A stretch of DNA of 64,000 bases from Enterovibrio nigricans DSM 22720. GTDB lineage: Bacteria > Pseudomonadota > Gammaproteobacteria > Enterobacterales > Vibrionaceae. Where the stretch lies: assembly GCF_900167155.1 (NCBI RefSeq), contig NZ_FUXU01000001.1:1-64000 (forward strand), written 5' to 3'. This document shows positions 35,234 through 46,061 of the stretch, piece by piece. The position numbers and the translations under genes were made by a program. Each line of letters opens with the position of its first letter. Positions within the stretch are counted from its first letter, which is position 1. The notes beneath the pieces were generated by a model. That model ran no database searches. It saw only the letters and a program-made list of their open reading frames with translations, and was not told the origin of the DNA.

Positions 35234-38200
35234 ATGGATTCGATTACTACCCAACAGGCAGCAAAAGTAGTTTCAGTAAATGGCAATGTGCACTTTCAGG
35301 TTAATGGGGAAGTTATTACCCTGGAAGAGCTCATGGATATATTGCCAGGCACTGAAATCTTCGTACCTGCAGGTGCAAGTGCACTGCTAACGTTAGAAGA
35401 TGGCAGCCTGTTTGCAGTAGGCGAAGACAGTAATCAAGATCCGATAGAAGAAGCATCAAGCGAAGAGTTTTCGTTAGAGCAAGAAATTGCAGCGATCCAA
35501 TCTTTGATTGAAGAAGGGGTCGACCCCACAGCCGTTCTTGAATCTACAGCGGCTGGCGGCCCATCGGTGAGCAGTTCCGGTACACAAGAGCCTAATGCCG
35601 TTGATCGTAGCGGCAATGAAACCATTTCTGATGCTGGCTACCAGACACGAGGATCCAGCCGAAACTTTACGGTAAACAATGAAACGCAACAAGATTCGTC
35701 CCCAGGCTTAGCGCCAACGGTATTTGTGAGTGCGCAAAGTGATGGGACGGGCAGTGGAAGCGATAGCAGTGAAAATATCACCTTCACATTATCTTCTGAT
35801 ACTGATGGTGAAACCCTCACAGAAGGAAGCTCTGTCACTTACACCGTGACTCTTGATCGTCCCGCTAGTGAAGATCTCACCGTGACCTTAAGTAATGGTT
35901 TGACTGTTTTCATTGGAGTGGGCTCAACATCAGGCGCCGTAACCGATGAACCGAGAGAAGATGACATTTTCACTCAAGGTAACGAGGACATTTCTGTTTC
36001 AATCGTGGGCGTTTCCGAAAATGACTACAGCGATACTGAGATTCTCGGAACTGTTGAGAATACGATTACTGATGATTCTGACACCACCACGTTCACGTTA
36101 AGCTCTACCACGCAAGGTGAAGATATCACTGAAGGTGGCACCCTCACCTATACGGTGACACTAGATAACGCAGCTAACGAAGACATCACGGTCACCCTGA
36201 GCAACAATCAAACCGTCACCATCAAGGCTGGCGAACTCTCCGGCTCGGTTGATGTCGATGTCCGTGCAGATGACTTGCTTCAACAAGACGATCAGTCGCT
36301 GTCTGTCACCATTGATGGCGTTTCGGATAACACCTTCGAAGACGTGGCCTTTGAGGGTACGATCACCAATACCGTGGTGGATGACACAGACACCGTCTTC
36401 GTCAAAGTCTTTGCTGTGGTAGATGGCCAGTTAGTTGATGCCAACAGCATCAGTGAGACCAACGACGCCAAACTAGCAACTTACAAAGCCGTGCTGGTTG
36501 ATAAAGATGGCAGAATCATCAACGAAGACGACACTAGTGAAGTCGATGTTTCCTTCAGCACATTGGTAAATATCGACAGCTCTATAGACTTCGACATGAG
36601 CGGTAAAACCATCACGGTTGCCCTCAATACAGAATTCAACGCCAAAGCTTTAGACGATCAGTTCAGCGATAACAGCGAGACCTTCACTGTCAGTGCCAAC
36701 CTAACAGACCAGCAAATTTCCGACCTGGAAGGCACTTACGAGAGCGTCAAAAATAGTCAGGAAGATGTCACGACCACTATCAATGATGAAGGTGACGGCA
36801 ACTACGGCACAGAAGACACGGTGTTCGTTATCATTGAAGCGTCTGACGACGTGACAGAATCCGACGACGCTGAAATCTTCTTCACCGTCAAACTGGTCGA
36901 TAAAAATGGCGACCCCGTTGATGTCCCTGAAAACGACAGCGTCACCGTGAACCTCAAGTGGCTCGGCCATGCCAGTGCGGCTGACTTTGATGACGGCTTT
37001 ACGTTCCCCTCGTCGGTGACCATCGACGGCGGGCAAAGTGAGTCCAACGTCATTACGATACCGGTGAAAGATGACAACCTGAGCGAGCGCCACGAAAGCG
37101 TCGTCGCCGGTGTCACGGGCATCCAGCAAGACAGCTTTGAAAACGTCGTTGAAGCCCAAATGGTCGACGGCAAACCCCAAGCCGGCAACGCGGCAGATCA
37201 TGCTCTCATCATCGATGAGAAAGACGGGGATGGCGTCACCATCAAGCTGTTTATGGTCGACAACGAGGGCAACATCGTTCCGGCGACGGACGGCAGCCTG
37301 ACAGAAGGCGACGCGGACAGCGATACCCTGCAATACATGGCGCTGCCTGTCGATGCGGACGGCAACATCCTGGCCACGTTCAACGACGACGGCTCAGTGA
37401 CACTGCACGACCAAGACAACGGTCAGGTCATGGTTACCCTCACCGAAAGTGACGACAGTGCGGGCAGCAACAATACCGACGTCACCACCCAAGGTATCTA
37501 TAACCAGACCGTAGCCCTGGGCCAAATTTTTGAGGTCTCGGCCGTCGATGACCACTTCGCAGAAGGCAATGAAAGTGTCACGGTCAGCCTCGGCGATGTC
37601 ACCGGTGACATCACTAACACGTACGAACACGTCACGGTTGATGGAACAGTTAGCAACGAGGTTATCGACAACGACAATCCGCCTGTCGCTTTCGACGACT
37701 ACGACGAAAAAAATACAGACCTCATTTTCTTTGAGTCTTTCGAGTTACCTGCAAATGCTGACGATGTCTCTTTTGCTAAAAACAAGTGGCTAGTCGCAGA
37801 CGAATACAATGACTGGATTATCACTAACGGTCTTGAAATTCAAACGGGTAAAGTCGGTGGCAGCACAGCGTCGGAAGGCAATAGTCATGCAGAGTTAGAT
37901 AGCCATAAAACATCTACAAACAATGGCAACACCTCCGTGACTATCAGCCGTACCCTTGATGAGGGCGATGGCGTTATATCTGGTCAGCCCTACGAACTCA
38001 CTTTTGACTTCAAACCTCGTCCATCGAACATTGATGATAGTGACATTACGTTTACGTTTGGCGACAAAACCTATGACATTGTTGTAGAAAATGGCGTTGT
38101 AACTCTCCTCCCCGAACCCACTGGGAACGACAAGTTTGGAATCGAAGGACCTGCTGCTAATGGTTGGTATTCAGTCACAGCAACAACCATTGCAGATAGC

Positions 38201-40555
38201 TCCGCAGCGGTCGACTTATCGTTTTCAAACAATGGTATGGAAAACAATCGAGGTGGTTACATTGACAACATAAAAGTCGATGGCCCCCAACCATACTGGA
38301 TTAACAACGACCAGTCAGAAGGCGTCAACATTCCAGTATCAGAAATACTCGGCAATGATAACGATCCCGACGGAGGTACGCTCAGTATTCTGATTGATAG
38401 CCTTAAGCTCAACAACCCTGACGCGGGCACTTTCGAGCCTGTATATGAAGGAAGCAAACTCACCCACATCAAGTTTATTCCTGACGCAGGTTTCAATGGC
38501 GCAGTACAAATAGAGTATCAAGCGACAGATGGTGCAAACTCATCAAACACTGCCAACATCCACATTTACGTCAATGAGGTAAATGCGAGCGATGATGGGC
38601 TATCCACCCTATTCACCACCAGCAGCGCTGACGGCTGGCAGAATCTCGACGGCAATGGATACTTTACCGTCAAGGCGTTGAAGCTTGAAAACGGCATCCG
38701 TGTTACTGAGGGAGAGTTAATCACTGAAGATTCAGTACACATTCACAGTAGAGGAATTGGCGTCGCCGATTCTGCTCGTCCAGATGATAAAGGCGCGACA
38801 TACCAAGTTGAACATAATCATAAGCTCGATATTTCTGAAGCACTTCAGATAGACCTAGTAAATCCGACACACAGTATGGATGTCGGTATTTCAAGGCTCT
38901 TTGCTTCTGAGAATGGTGGTGAAGTTGGTAAGTACCTTATCTACAGCGGTGATGAACTGGTCGGTGAGGCGACATTCTCATTTGATTCTGGCCATGCAGG
39001 TATCATCAATATCACGTCAGATGTTGCTTTTGACCGCGTGGTTCTTGAAGCCGCCGCAAGACAAGGCGATGGTGACCGAACAAATGGCGACTCTTCGGAT
39101 TTCGTCATCACAGAAATCACCGTCCATAGCACTGGCGTTTACCAAGTTGTCGAAGGCGACACGTTAGATTCCACAACGACGATCCAAGGCTCTCTGTATA
39201 GCAACGACATAGATCCTGAAAACCATATGTTCAGCATTGCCGAAATAAATGGCGAGCCTATTTCCTTTGTCGGAGGTGTGGCCTCTGTTGTCTTTGATGA
39301 AGGGGTCCTGACTATTAAAGAAACTGGTGAGTTTAGCTTCACTGCCACTACCCGTGATGAATTAGGTGAAGGCGATAATGACTACTTCACCTTTGATTAC
39401 ACAATCGAAGATGTGAAAGGGGATACTGATACAGCAACGGTTCATATCGATATTATTGGTAAAGAAGAAACGCCAGTTAAGCCAGAGCCAACTTATGACA
39501 ATAAATTTGAGTCCGGCAACGGCAATGATACGTATCTGTTCAAAGATTTCTCCAATCAACACAACATTTCAATTAGTAGTCCCGAAGATAGAGAAATCGG
39601 ACATAAAAATTGGGTGATTATCAATGGTGAAAAATACATTCACTCAGATGATGCTCCGATTGACATAGGCATAATAAACAATGAGTTTGGAAATATTACA
39701 GACGCATGGGGCAATGAAGTTGTCGATCTAGTAAACACCAGTGATTATGTGGACAGCGGTGGCAATAATGACCATGTTGAAACTGGCCGTGGTGACGACA
39801 CTATTTTGCTTGGAGACTCAGGGGACAATGCTGCCACTAACGTTGATCTAGCCGAAAGCTTCGTCACTGGAGAACTTGCAGACCAGTTTTGGAACGACTC
39901 ACCGAATGACTTTGTAGAAGATGGTTACCTAAAAAACACAGGTCAGAACTGGCTAGATTACGGAAATGGAGGCCAAGGCGATGACACAATATATGGCCAA
40001 TCTGGCAGCGACCTAATTTCCGGCGGTTCAGGCCAAGATACGCTCGACGGCGGCACCGAGGATGACTTCATTCGGGGGGGCTCTGGTGACGATACCGTCA
40101 TCGGCGGTGCTGGTAACGATCTGATGCGTGGAGATGGCGGTTCAGACGAATTCGTTTGGAACTTTGAAGACTTAGATACTTCATCCCCCTTTACTGACAC
40201 CATTGTTGATTTTGATAACAAGGCAAATGGTGGAGACCCTGAGCAGGATTGGCTAAACCTGAGCGATCTCGTTACTGATGCTGTACAGATACAAGTAGCA
40301 AGTGTTGAAGGTCAGGGAAATGATGTCACAGTGACACTCAACATAGACGTAATTCAAGATGGGCTTGGAAACGAACAATTTGATATAGACCAAACCATAA
40401 TTCTTGAAGGGCTTCATGGAAATGCTAACAGTGACAATGGCATAGTAATCAACACACTAATAAACAACGAAGAAAAACAACTGGTAATAAAAGATACAGC
40501 TCATGGCCCGAGCGAAACTTTTACTGTTGAGATAGTCGATTTGAATGTGGACTAA
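35234..40555 (+). CDS. LapA-like RTX adhesin with N-terminal retention module
   Basis: 1773 residues. Residues about 1-125 form a LapA-type retention module ([29 protein letters not shown]) with a TAAG site at 105-108, the di-alanine motif cut by LapG proteases. Next come two tandem beta-sandwich repeats of about 100 residues (35770-36390), three longer repeats to about residue 815, a lectin-like domain (FESFELPAN... to [11 protein letters not shown]), cadherin/VCBS-like domains, then calcium-binding GGxGxDxx repeats (about 1575-1635) and a C-terminal type I secretion signal. The protein should be exported by a type I system, held by its N-terminus in the outer-membrane pore, and released on cleavage. 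Such adhesins mediate attachment and biofilm formation. It is small compared with LapA. The exporter genes that follow carry lesions. Confidence 0.9.
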   Translation: MDSITTQQAAKVVSVNGNVHFQVNGEVITLEELMDILPGTEIFVPAGASALLTLEDGSLFAVGEDSNQDPIEEASSEEFSLEQEIAAIQSLIEEGVDPTAVLESTAAGGPSVSSSGTQEPNAVDRSGNETISDAGYQTRGSSRNFTVNNETQQDSSPGLAPTVFVSAQSDGTGSGSDSSENITFTLSSDTDGETLTEGSSVTYTVTLDRPASEDLTVTLSNGLTVFIGVGSTSGAVTDEPREDDIFTQGNEDISVSIVGVSENDYSDTEILGTVENTITDDSDTTTFTLSSTTQGEDITEGGTLTYTVTLDNAANEDITVTLSNNQTVTIKAGELSGSVDVDVRADDLLQQDDQSLSVTIDGVSDNTFEDVAFEGTITNTVVDDTDTVFVKVFAVVDGQLVDANSISETNDAKLATYKAVLVDKDGRIINEDDTSEVDVSFSTLVNIDSSIDFDMSGKTITVALNTEFNAKALDDQFSDNSETFTVSANLTDQQISDLEGTYESVKNSQEDVTTTINDEGDGNYGTEDTVFVIIEASDDVTESDDAEIFFTVKLVDKNGDPVDVPENDSVTVNLKWLGHASAADFDDGFTFPSSVTIDGGQSESNVITIPVKDDNLSERHESVVAGVTGIQQDSFENVVEAQMVDGKPQAGNAADHALIIDEKDGDGVTIKLFMVDNEGNIVPATDGSLTEGDADSDTLQYMALPVDADGNILATFNDDGSVTLHDQDNGQVMVTLTESDDSAGSNNTDVTTQGIYNQTVALGQIFEVSAVDDHFAEGNESVTVSLGDVTGDITNTYEHVTVDGTVSNEVIDNDNPPVAFDDYDEKNTDLIFFESFELPANADDVSFAKNKWLVADEYNDWIITNGLEIQTGKVGGSTASEGNSHAELDSHKTSTNNGNTSVTISRTLDEGDGVISGQPYELTFDFKPRPSNIDDSDITFTFGDKTYDIVVENGVVTLLPEPTGNDKFGIEGPAANGWYSVTATTIADSSAAVDLSFSNNGMENNRGGYIDNIKVDGPQPYWINNDQSEGVNIPVSEILGNDNDPDGGTLSILIDSLKLNNPDAGTFEPVYEGSKLTHIKFIPDAGFNGAVQIEYQATDGANSSNTANIHIYVNEVNASDDGLSTLFTTSSADGWQNLDGNGYFTVKALKLENGIRVTEGELITEDSVHIHSRGIGVADSARPDDKGATYQVEHNHKLDISEALQIDLVNPTHSMDVGISRLFASENGGEVGKYLIYSGDELVGEATFSFDSGHAGIINITSDVAFDRVVLEAAARQGDGDRTNGDSSDFVITEITVHSTGVYQVVEGDTLDSTTTIQGSLYSNDIDPENHMFSIAEINGEPISFVGGVASVVFDEGVLTIKETGEFSFTATTRDELGEGDNDYFTFDYTIEDVKGDTDTATVHIDIIGKEETPVKPEPTYDNKFESGNGNDTYLFKDFSNQHNISISSPEDREIGHKNWVIINGEKYIHSDDAPIDIGIINNEFGNITDAWGNEVVDLVNTSDYVDSGGNNDHVETGRGDDTILLGDSGDNAATNVDLAESFVTGELADQFWNDSPNDFVEDGYLKNTGQNWLDYGNGGQGDDTIYGQSGSDLISGGSGQDTLDGGTEDDFIRGGSGDDTVIGGAGNDLMRGDGGSDEFVWNFEDLDTSSPFTDTIVDFDNKANGGDPEQDWLNLSDLVTDAVQIQVASVEGQGNDVTVTLNIDVIQDGLGNEQFDIDQTIILEGLHGNANSDNGIVINTLINNEEKQLVIKDTAHGPSETFTVEIVDLNVD
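35770..36390 (+). repeat. Two tandem adhesin repeats
   Basis: Two successive copies of about 100 codons share FTLSS, the [14 protein letters not shown] / [14 protein letters not shown] stretch, TVTLSN and a closing TDDSDT / VDDTDT. They are extracellular beta-sandwich (Calx-beta/Ig-like) units of the adhesin. Confidence 0.75.
39955..40145 (+). repeat. RTX nonapeptide repeats
   Basis: Codes for a run of glycine- and aspartate-rich repeats such as [30 protein letters not shown] and [10 protein letters not shown]. These bind calcium and fold outside the cell after type I secretion. Confidence 0.85.
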
Positions 40556-40566
40556 ACCACACGTTT

Positions 40567-40595
40567 ATGGCGTGACATTATGTCACGCCATTTTT
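40567..40595 (+). terminator. Terminator between adhesin and exporter genes
   Basis: A perfect 11-bp stem (ATGGCGTGACA / TGTCACGCCAT) with a TTA loop and five Ts. It would reduce transcription of the exporter genes relative to the adhesin. Confidence 0.85.
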
Positions 40596-40619
40596 GGGAC
40601 AGTATTTAGAGGGAACTAG

Positions 40620-42612
40620 GTGACTGAAGCAGCGATTGCCGAGCGCAAGCCGCAGCAATGGCGCATTTCTGCGTCTACGCAAGCGGTTGAAGACCCACTG
40701 TTAGATTGTTTGGTTTTGATGACCGAACATTATGGTTCGCCCTGCTCTGGCGACGCGTTGACCGCTGGCCTGCCGATGAGTGAGGCTTTACTCACGCCTG
40801 ATCTATTTCCACAAGCTGCAGCACGAGCAGGACTGACGGCAAAAATTTCACGCCGCCAGCTCAAAGCGCTCCCAAAGCTTTTACTGCCCTGCATTCTTTT
40901 ACTCAAAGACAAACAGGCTTGTATCTTACGGGAGCTCAATATAAAAGAGGGCTCCGCTCTCATCCAAACACCCGAAAGTGGCGGTGAACAAGAAATCTCA
41001 CTGGCTGAATTAGAAGCCATGTACGTCGGCTACGCATTCCTCGTGAAACGCCAATATCGTGGTGACAACAGTGTAGACTTACACCTTCACGACAACAAAA
41101 TTCATTGGTTTTGGCAAACAGTCAAAGACGCCTCTCCTATTTATCGCGATGTGTTAATAGCGTCGATTCTTATCAACCTTTTCGCCATTGTCTCTCCGCT
41201 TTTTGTCATGAATGTCTATGACAAAGTCGTGCCGAACCTAGCATTTGAGTCTTTATGGGTACTCGCATCAGGGGCTTTTATCGCATTTTGTTTTGATTTT
41301 CTTATGAAAAAAATGCGTTCTTATCTTATTGATGTAGCCGGGAAAAAAATCGACATCATCGTGTCCTCTCGCCTGTTCGCTAGGCTCATGGGGATACCGT
41401 TAGAGAAACGCGCGAAAAGTGTGGGCGGGATGGCAAAGCAGCTTGGGGAGTTTGACGGTATTCGCGACATGCTGACATCGGCCACCATCACAACCTTCGT
41501 TGATTTACCTTTCGCAGCACTGTTCGTGTTTATCATTTATTTGGTGGCTGGGGATTTAGCTGTCGTGCCTGTTGTGGCTAGCATTCTTATTCTGGGCTAC
41601 GCCTTGATGGTTCAGCCAAAGCTGAAAGCTGCAATTGAAGAATCCAATAAATACGCCAGCGAAAAGCACGGACACTTGATTGAAAGCCTGTCTGCACTTG
41701 AAGGTATTAAAGCCAACGTTGCGGAAGGAATCGTGCAAAAGAGCTGGCAGCAAATGACTGCACACACAGCCAATTGGAATCTGAAAGTAAAACAGATCAC
41801 AAATAGCGTCTCCTACTTTGCGTCTTTCATTGTGCAGATCACAGCCGTCGCCGTTGTTATATTGGGCGTTTATCGCGTCGCCGATGCAGCGATATCCATG
41901 GGAGGTATCATTGCTGCGGTCATGCTATCGAGCCGAACTGTCTCACCAATGGCGCAACTCGCAGGTTTAATGAGCCGTTGGAATCAAACCCAGTCAGGCA
42001 TGCGCCAGCTGAATGCGATGATGGAGCAGGAAGATGAATTTGCCGACAAAGGGCACCTAATTAGCCGCAAGCGTCTGAAAGGCGACATTTACGCCGACAA
42101 CATTGGCTTTAAATATCAAGAAACCGAAAAACCAACGCTTCACGCCACCAGCTTCACCATTAAGGCGGGAGAAAAAATCGCCATTTTGGGCAAGAACGGG
42201 ACAGGTGACAGAGCACCAGTTAATCCGTGCCACGCAGTTGTCAGGTGTAGGGATATTTACATCTCATGATAGTGAAGGATTGGATAAACAGGTCGGAGAG
42301 CGCGGTGAAGCCTTATCTCGCGGTCAGCGACAGTCGGTTGCTTTAGCAAGAGCACTGTTAAATGACCCGCCACTTCTTATCATGGACGAGCCTTCCGCGA
42401 GCCTGGATGCTCATGCTGAAAATCAGTTTATCCACGCGATGAAATTTGCTGCCAAAGACCGTACTTTGGTCATGATCACTCACAAAATGGCACTGCTGCA
42501 ACTCGTCGATCGCATCATCGTAATGGACAAAGGTCGCATCGTGATGGACGGGCCTACGGACTCTGTTTTGGAACGCCTGAATGGGAACAATGCAGGTGCA
42601 CCTAATGACTAA
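40620..42612 (+). pseudogene. LapB-like type I secretion ABC exporter, disrupted by an internal deletion
   Basis: Starts at GTG with AGAGGGA. The first frame (40620-42269) has an N-terminal peptidase-like domain (about 20-140), the membrane domain (about 165-440) and the start of the ATPase. The Walker A loop breaks off as LGKNGTG followed by Asp where Lys-Ser/Thr should be. The rest of the ATPase continues from about 42205 in another frame: VTEHQLIRATQ, VGERGEALSRGQRQS, LLIMDEPSASLD and ITHK. Compared with relatives, about 45-50 codons are missing, including the Walker A lysine and the Q-loop, and the frame shifts. The signature motif also reads LSRGQ rather than LSGGQ. As written no active ATPase can be made. 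Relatives export LapA-type adhesins. Confidence 0.88.
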
Positions 42613-43988
42613 CGCTTTCAAACACCATGACATCGAGATGACAGATGATGTCTATGGCGCGATGCTCACCGATGCCCCAGTTAAATACCGTATTGTCATA
42701 TGGGGGGTTTTTGCATTCTTCGCAGCGATGATTGCATGGTCTAGCGTTGCCTCTCTCGATCGCGTAACACGTGGCGAAGGCAAGGTCATTCCCTCCTCTC
42801 AAATACAGCTAATCCAAAGCTTAGACGGCGGTATATTGCAAGCTATGTACGTGCAAGAAGGGCAACTGGTGAAGCAAGGAGAGCCTCTTGCACGCATCGA
42901 CGACACACGATTTCGTTCCGAATTTGCCCAACAAGAAGAAGAAGTATCAAGCCTGACTGCGAATACCATTCGCATGCAGACTGAACTCGACAGTATCGAA
43001 TTAGTCCCGGCAGCACCGACGTGGCAAAAGCAAATTCAGATAACCATTCAACCCCTGACGTTCCCCGCTACGCTTGAAGCCGCTGAACCCGAACTCATCG
43101 CCAGACAAAAACAGGAATACCAAGGCAGACTGCTCGATCTGAAAAACAAGCTAGAGATTTTGGCTCGTCAAATTCTTCAAAAACAGCAAGAAAGCCAAGA
43201 AATAGATTCAAAAATCCGCACGTTGTCTGACAGTTACGGGCTCATTAAACGGGAACTCAAGATCACGGTCCCCTTGGCAAAAAAAGGGCATTGTTTCAGA
43301 AATCGATCTGCTCAAGCTAGAACGCCAAGTGAACGATGTAAAAGGCGAGCTCAATTCTCTTCGCCTTATGCAGCCCAAAATTAAAGCCACTGTCGACGAA
43401 GCTATTCTAAAACGCCGGGAAGCCGTGCTGGCATTTAGCAATGAAACGCGTGCCAAGATGAACGAGCTAAATACCCGTCTATCACGCTTGAATCAAGCTC
43501 AGGTAGGCGCACAGGACAAAGTCGATAAAGCTGTGATCACAGCACCGGTGACGGGCACGATTAAAACCATTCATATCAATACGCTTGGCGGTGTTGTTCA
43601 GCCTGGCGTCGATCTAATTGAAATTGTTCCTGCTGAGGATCAGCTGCTCATCGAAGCGAAAATCGCCCCAAAAGATATTGCGTTTTTGCACTCAGGCTTG
43701 CCCTCAGTCGTCAAAGTCACTGCATACGACTTTACACGTTATGGCGGACTCAATGGCACGCTGGAGCATATAAGTGCTGACACAACGCAAGATGAGGAAG
43801 GAAACAGCTTTTATTTAGTAAGAATTCGCACAGACCAATCCAGCCTCGCGAAAAAAGACGGCAGTGAGCTCCCAATTATTCCTGGCATGCTGACCTCAGT
43901 CGATATCATCACAGGTAAACGAACAGTTTTAGAATACCTTTTAAACCCCATACTCCGCGCAAGGGAGTCGGCGCTTAGAGAGCGTTAA
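42605..43988 (+). pseudogene. LapC-like HlyD membrane-fusion protein, frameshifted
   Basis: The start is the ATG at 42605, overlapping the exporter stop by 8 bases. The first frame (to 43384) has a membrane segment (about 35-55), the LQSLDGGILQ-type lipoyl half-motif and coiled-coil helices. At about 43279-43288 the run GCAAAAAAAGGGC contains one base too many; with one fewer A or G the frame reads PLAKKGIVSEIDLLKLERQV and joins the second part (43329-43988), which carries the rest of the hairpin, APVTGTIKTI, the beta-barrel and a C-terminal basic end. Joined length is about 460 residues, normal for the family. The extra base may be real or a homopolymer sequencing error. HlyD proteins bridge the ABC exporter to the TolC pore. 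Confidence 0.85.
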
Positions 43989-44003
43989 ATCAAGGAGATA
44001 ATA

Positions 44004-45410
44004 ATGAGAAAGGGTGTAGGCCAACTTATCAAAAAGCCAGCTATTGCTTTAGCAATCACAAGTGCTTTATTGCCTATCACATCTTCAGCGCAATCTATTG
44101 AACAAGCTGTTGCTCAAGCTCTCGATTCACATCCAGAAATCAAGCAGGCATTCAATCGGTTTAAAGTCCGTGAAGAGTTAGTTGAACAGGCGTCATCTGC
44201 GTTTTACCCCACCATCGACTTCGATGCAGGAATGGGTCGCGAATGGACGGATAGCATTTCAACAAGACGAGATGGACTCATCTCTGGAGATAGTGAAGCA
44301 GAACTTACTCGCCGTGAAATAGGCATCACATTACAGCAAGTGCTATTCAACGGCTTTCAAACTACCAAAGATGTTGAACGCACCGAATTTGAAGCCAGTG
44401 CAGAGCAATGGATACTGTTTTCAACAGCAGAAGATATCGCACTGGAAGTGACGCGCGCGTATTTAGAATACATGCGTGCCGAACAAGTAGTAGAACTGTC
44501 CCAACGGAACTTAGACAGCCACCAAACCATTTATGACGCAGTAAAAACGAAAACCGATTCTGGTTTAGGCTCTACTGCAGATCTGTCTCAAGTGACAGGC
44601 CGTTTGGCGCGTGCGCATTCCAACCTTATTTCCGCGCAAAATAACCTTTCCGATACCGAAGTTACCTTTAAGAAGCTGGTGAATGTGCTGCCCGGCGATG
44701 TGCGTATTCCTGTACCAGATACCGACTTCATCCCGCTGTCACTAAACGAAGCGTTAGAGAGAGCAACGGCGAATCACCCGACTCTACGCGCCGCACAAAA
44801 TGACATCAGCGCCGCAGGGGCACAAAGGGACGCATCAAAAGGCAACTACTACCCACAAGTAACGTTCGATTTAACAGCGAGCTGGGACGACAATCTCGAT
44901 GGAGCCGATGGGACAACACCGTCTAGCACCATCAATGTTGGTGGTGAGAATAACGAAGTGCTGGCGATGGTCAGGGTAAGCTACAACATATTCTCTGGCG
45001 GTGCAGACAATGCAAGAGAACGTGAGGCAGCCTATAGCTTCAATGAATCAAAAGCGATCCAGCAAGAAGCCTATCGTGATGTCGTTGAAGGCACCACACT
45101 CGCATGGAATGCGAGAGAGTTCTTAAGTCAGCAAATTTACTATTTACGTCAGCACGTCGAAGCGTCCTTTGAAACCCGCAATGCATATGAGGATCAATTC
45201 AAACTGGGTCAACGCACTTTGCTTGATGTCCTTGATGCTGAAAATGAGCTGTTTCAAGCACGCCGAGAATACTTGACCGCCGAATATGACGATCTGATCG
45301 CTCAATACAGAATTTTCAATGCAACCGGACAGCTACTCGCCTCACTACGAGTTAGCACGCCTGACGTATGGCTTGGAGAAGAGAATTACCAGGGAGGTGT
45401 TCATCCATGA
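44004..45410 (+). CDS. TolC-family outer-membrane protein (LapE/AggA-like)
   Basis: 468 residues: signal peptide (about 1-30, ending TSSAQS), then a TolC-type repeat pair with coiled-coil segments. Typical stretches are SIEQAVAQALDSHPEIKQA, GITLQQVLFNGFQT, YLEYMRAEQVVELSQRN, VRVSYNIFSGG and LLDVLDAENELFQARREYLTAEYD. It forms the outer-membrane exit channel of the type I system, the place where LapA-type adhesins are held. A GGAG site is present, and it follows the HlyD gene by 15 bases. Confidence 0.92.
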   Translation: MRKGVGQLIKKPAIALAITSALLPITSSAQSIEQAVAQALDSHPEIKQAFNRFKVREELVEQASSAFYPTIDFDAGMGREWTDSISTRRDGLISGDSEAELTRREIGITLQQVLFNGFQTTKDVERTEFEASAEQWILFSTAEDIALEVTRAYLEYMRAEQVVELSQRNLDSHQTIYDAVKTKTDSGLGSTADLSQVTGRLARAHSNLISAQNNLSDTEVTFKKLVNVLPGDVRIPVPDTDFIPLSLNEALERATANHPTLRAAQNDISAAGAQRDASKGNYYPQVTFDLTASWDDNLDGADGTTPSSTINVGGENNEVLAMVRVSYNIFSGGADNAREREAAYSFNESKAIQQEAYRDVVEGTTLAWNAREFLSQQIYYLRQHVEASFETRNAYEDQFKLGQRTLLDVLDAENELFQARREYLTAEYDDLIAQYRIFNATGQLLASLRVSTPDVWLGEENYQGGVHP

Positions 45411-46003
45411 AAACATTTATGACATTCATTGCTGCGCTGTTACTTGCCGGTTGTGCATCGCAAGAAGTATATACTATGCAAGCTACGTCATCTCAGGTGC
45501 ATGATTTAAGAGATCTTGATTACGATGGCGTCATCGAGGCCCGTGAAATGTGTGACGATACGATTTTAGGTGCATCGGTTGATAACGACGGATGCCCAAA
45601 TGCCAAAACGGTTAAACAAAGCTTCCGTATTGACGTTAAGTTCCCCAATAACTCATCTGAGTTACTCCCTCGTCACTACTCAAGTCTCGAACAACTTGCG
45701 GCATTCTTAGATGATCAAGACGGTGCGACTGTGATCATCGAAGGCCACGCCAGCAAAACAGGTAACGCCGGACACAACTTGATGCTCTCTAAAGATCGCG
45801 CTCAAGCGGTCGCAGATGCACTCGTGCACGACTTCGACGTTCCCGCAGAGCGTGTTGAAGCCATTGGCTATGGCGACACAGAACCTCTGACTTATGAAGA
45901 TACCGATGAGGCACACGAAACGAACCGTCGCGTAATGGCAACCTTATCTGGCAGTTATAGTACAACCGACATGCGCTGGACCATCTTCACATCGACACAC
46001 TAA
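45407..46003 (+). CDS. OmpA-family lipoprotein of the secretion cluster
   Basis: About 198 residues from the ATG at 45407, which overlaps the TolC-like stop (ATGA) and has GGGAGG before it; the open frame extends upstream but inside the TolC-like gene. The lipobox is ALLLAGC (Cys at about 16). A short calcium-type DLDYDGVIEAREMC stretch follows, then an OmpA-like peptidoglycan-binding domain (FPNNSSELLP, IEGHASKTGN, LSKDRAQAVADAL, GYGDTEP, NRRVMATLSG). Similar lipoproteins accompany LapA-type clusters and probably tie the apparatus to the cell wall. Confidence 0.9.
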   Translation: MKTFMTFIAALLLAGCASQEVYTMQATSSQVHDLRDLDYDGVIEAREMCDDTILGASVDNDGCPNAKTVKQSFRIDVKFPNNSSELLPRHYSSLEQLAAFLDDQDGATVIIEGHASKTGNAGHNLMLSKDRAQAVADALVHDFDVPAERVEAIGYGDTEPLTYEDTDEAHETNRRVMATLSGSYSTTDMRWTIFTSTH

Positions 46004-46011
46004 GACCAACA

Positions 46012-46036
46012 GGGCCAGCGGACAGGCTGGCCTTCT
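46012..46036 (+). terminator. Possible terminator after the OmpA-like gene
   Basis: A 7-bp GGCCAGC / GCTGGCC stem followed by TTCTCT, weak in Ts. It lies 26 bases before the LapD-like gene, which may thus be partly separate. Confidence 0.5.
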
Positions 46037-46061
46037 CTATCACGCGACCAAGAGCCAATTT

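Noticed and set aside
36701-37333. 210-codon open frame opposite the adhesin gene
   Set aside because: It mirrors the GC-rich repeat codons of the adhesin; valine- and aspartate-rich composition is what such antisense frames give. No start signal or family match.
40620-42612. Two separate functional genes (half-exporter plus lone ATPase fragment)
   Set aside because: The second frame lacks its own start signal and begins in the middle of the ATPase; together the parts align with one exporter missing a segment.
43279-43288. Programmed ribosomal frameshift in the HlyD gene
   Set aside because: A -1 shift on the A-run would not restore the frame; a +1 shift is needed and no HlyD relatives are known to use one. 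Mutation, slippage or read error is simpler.
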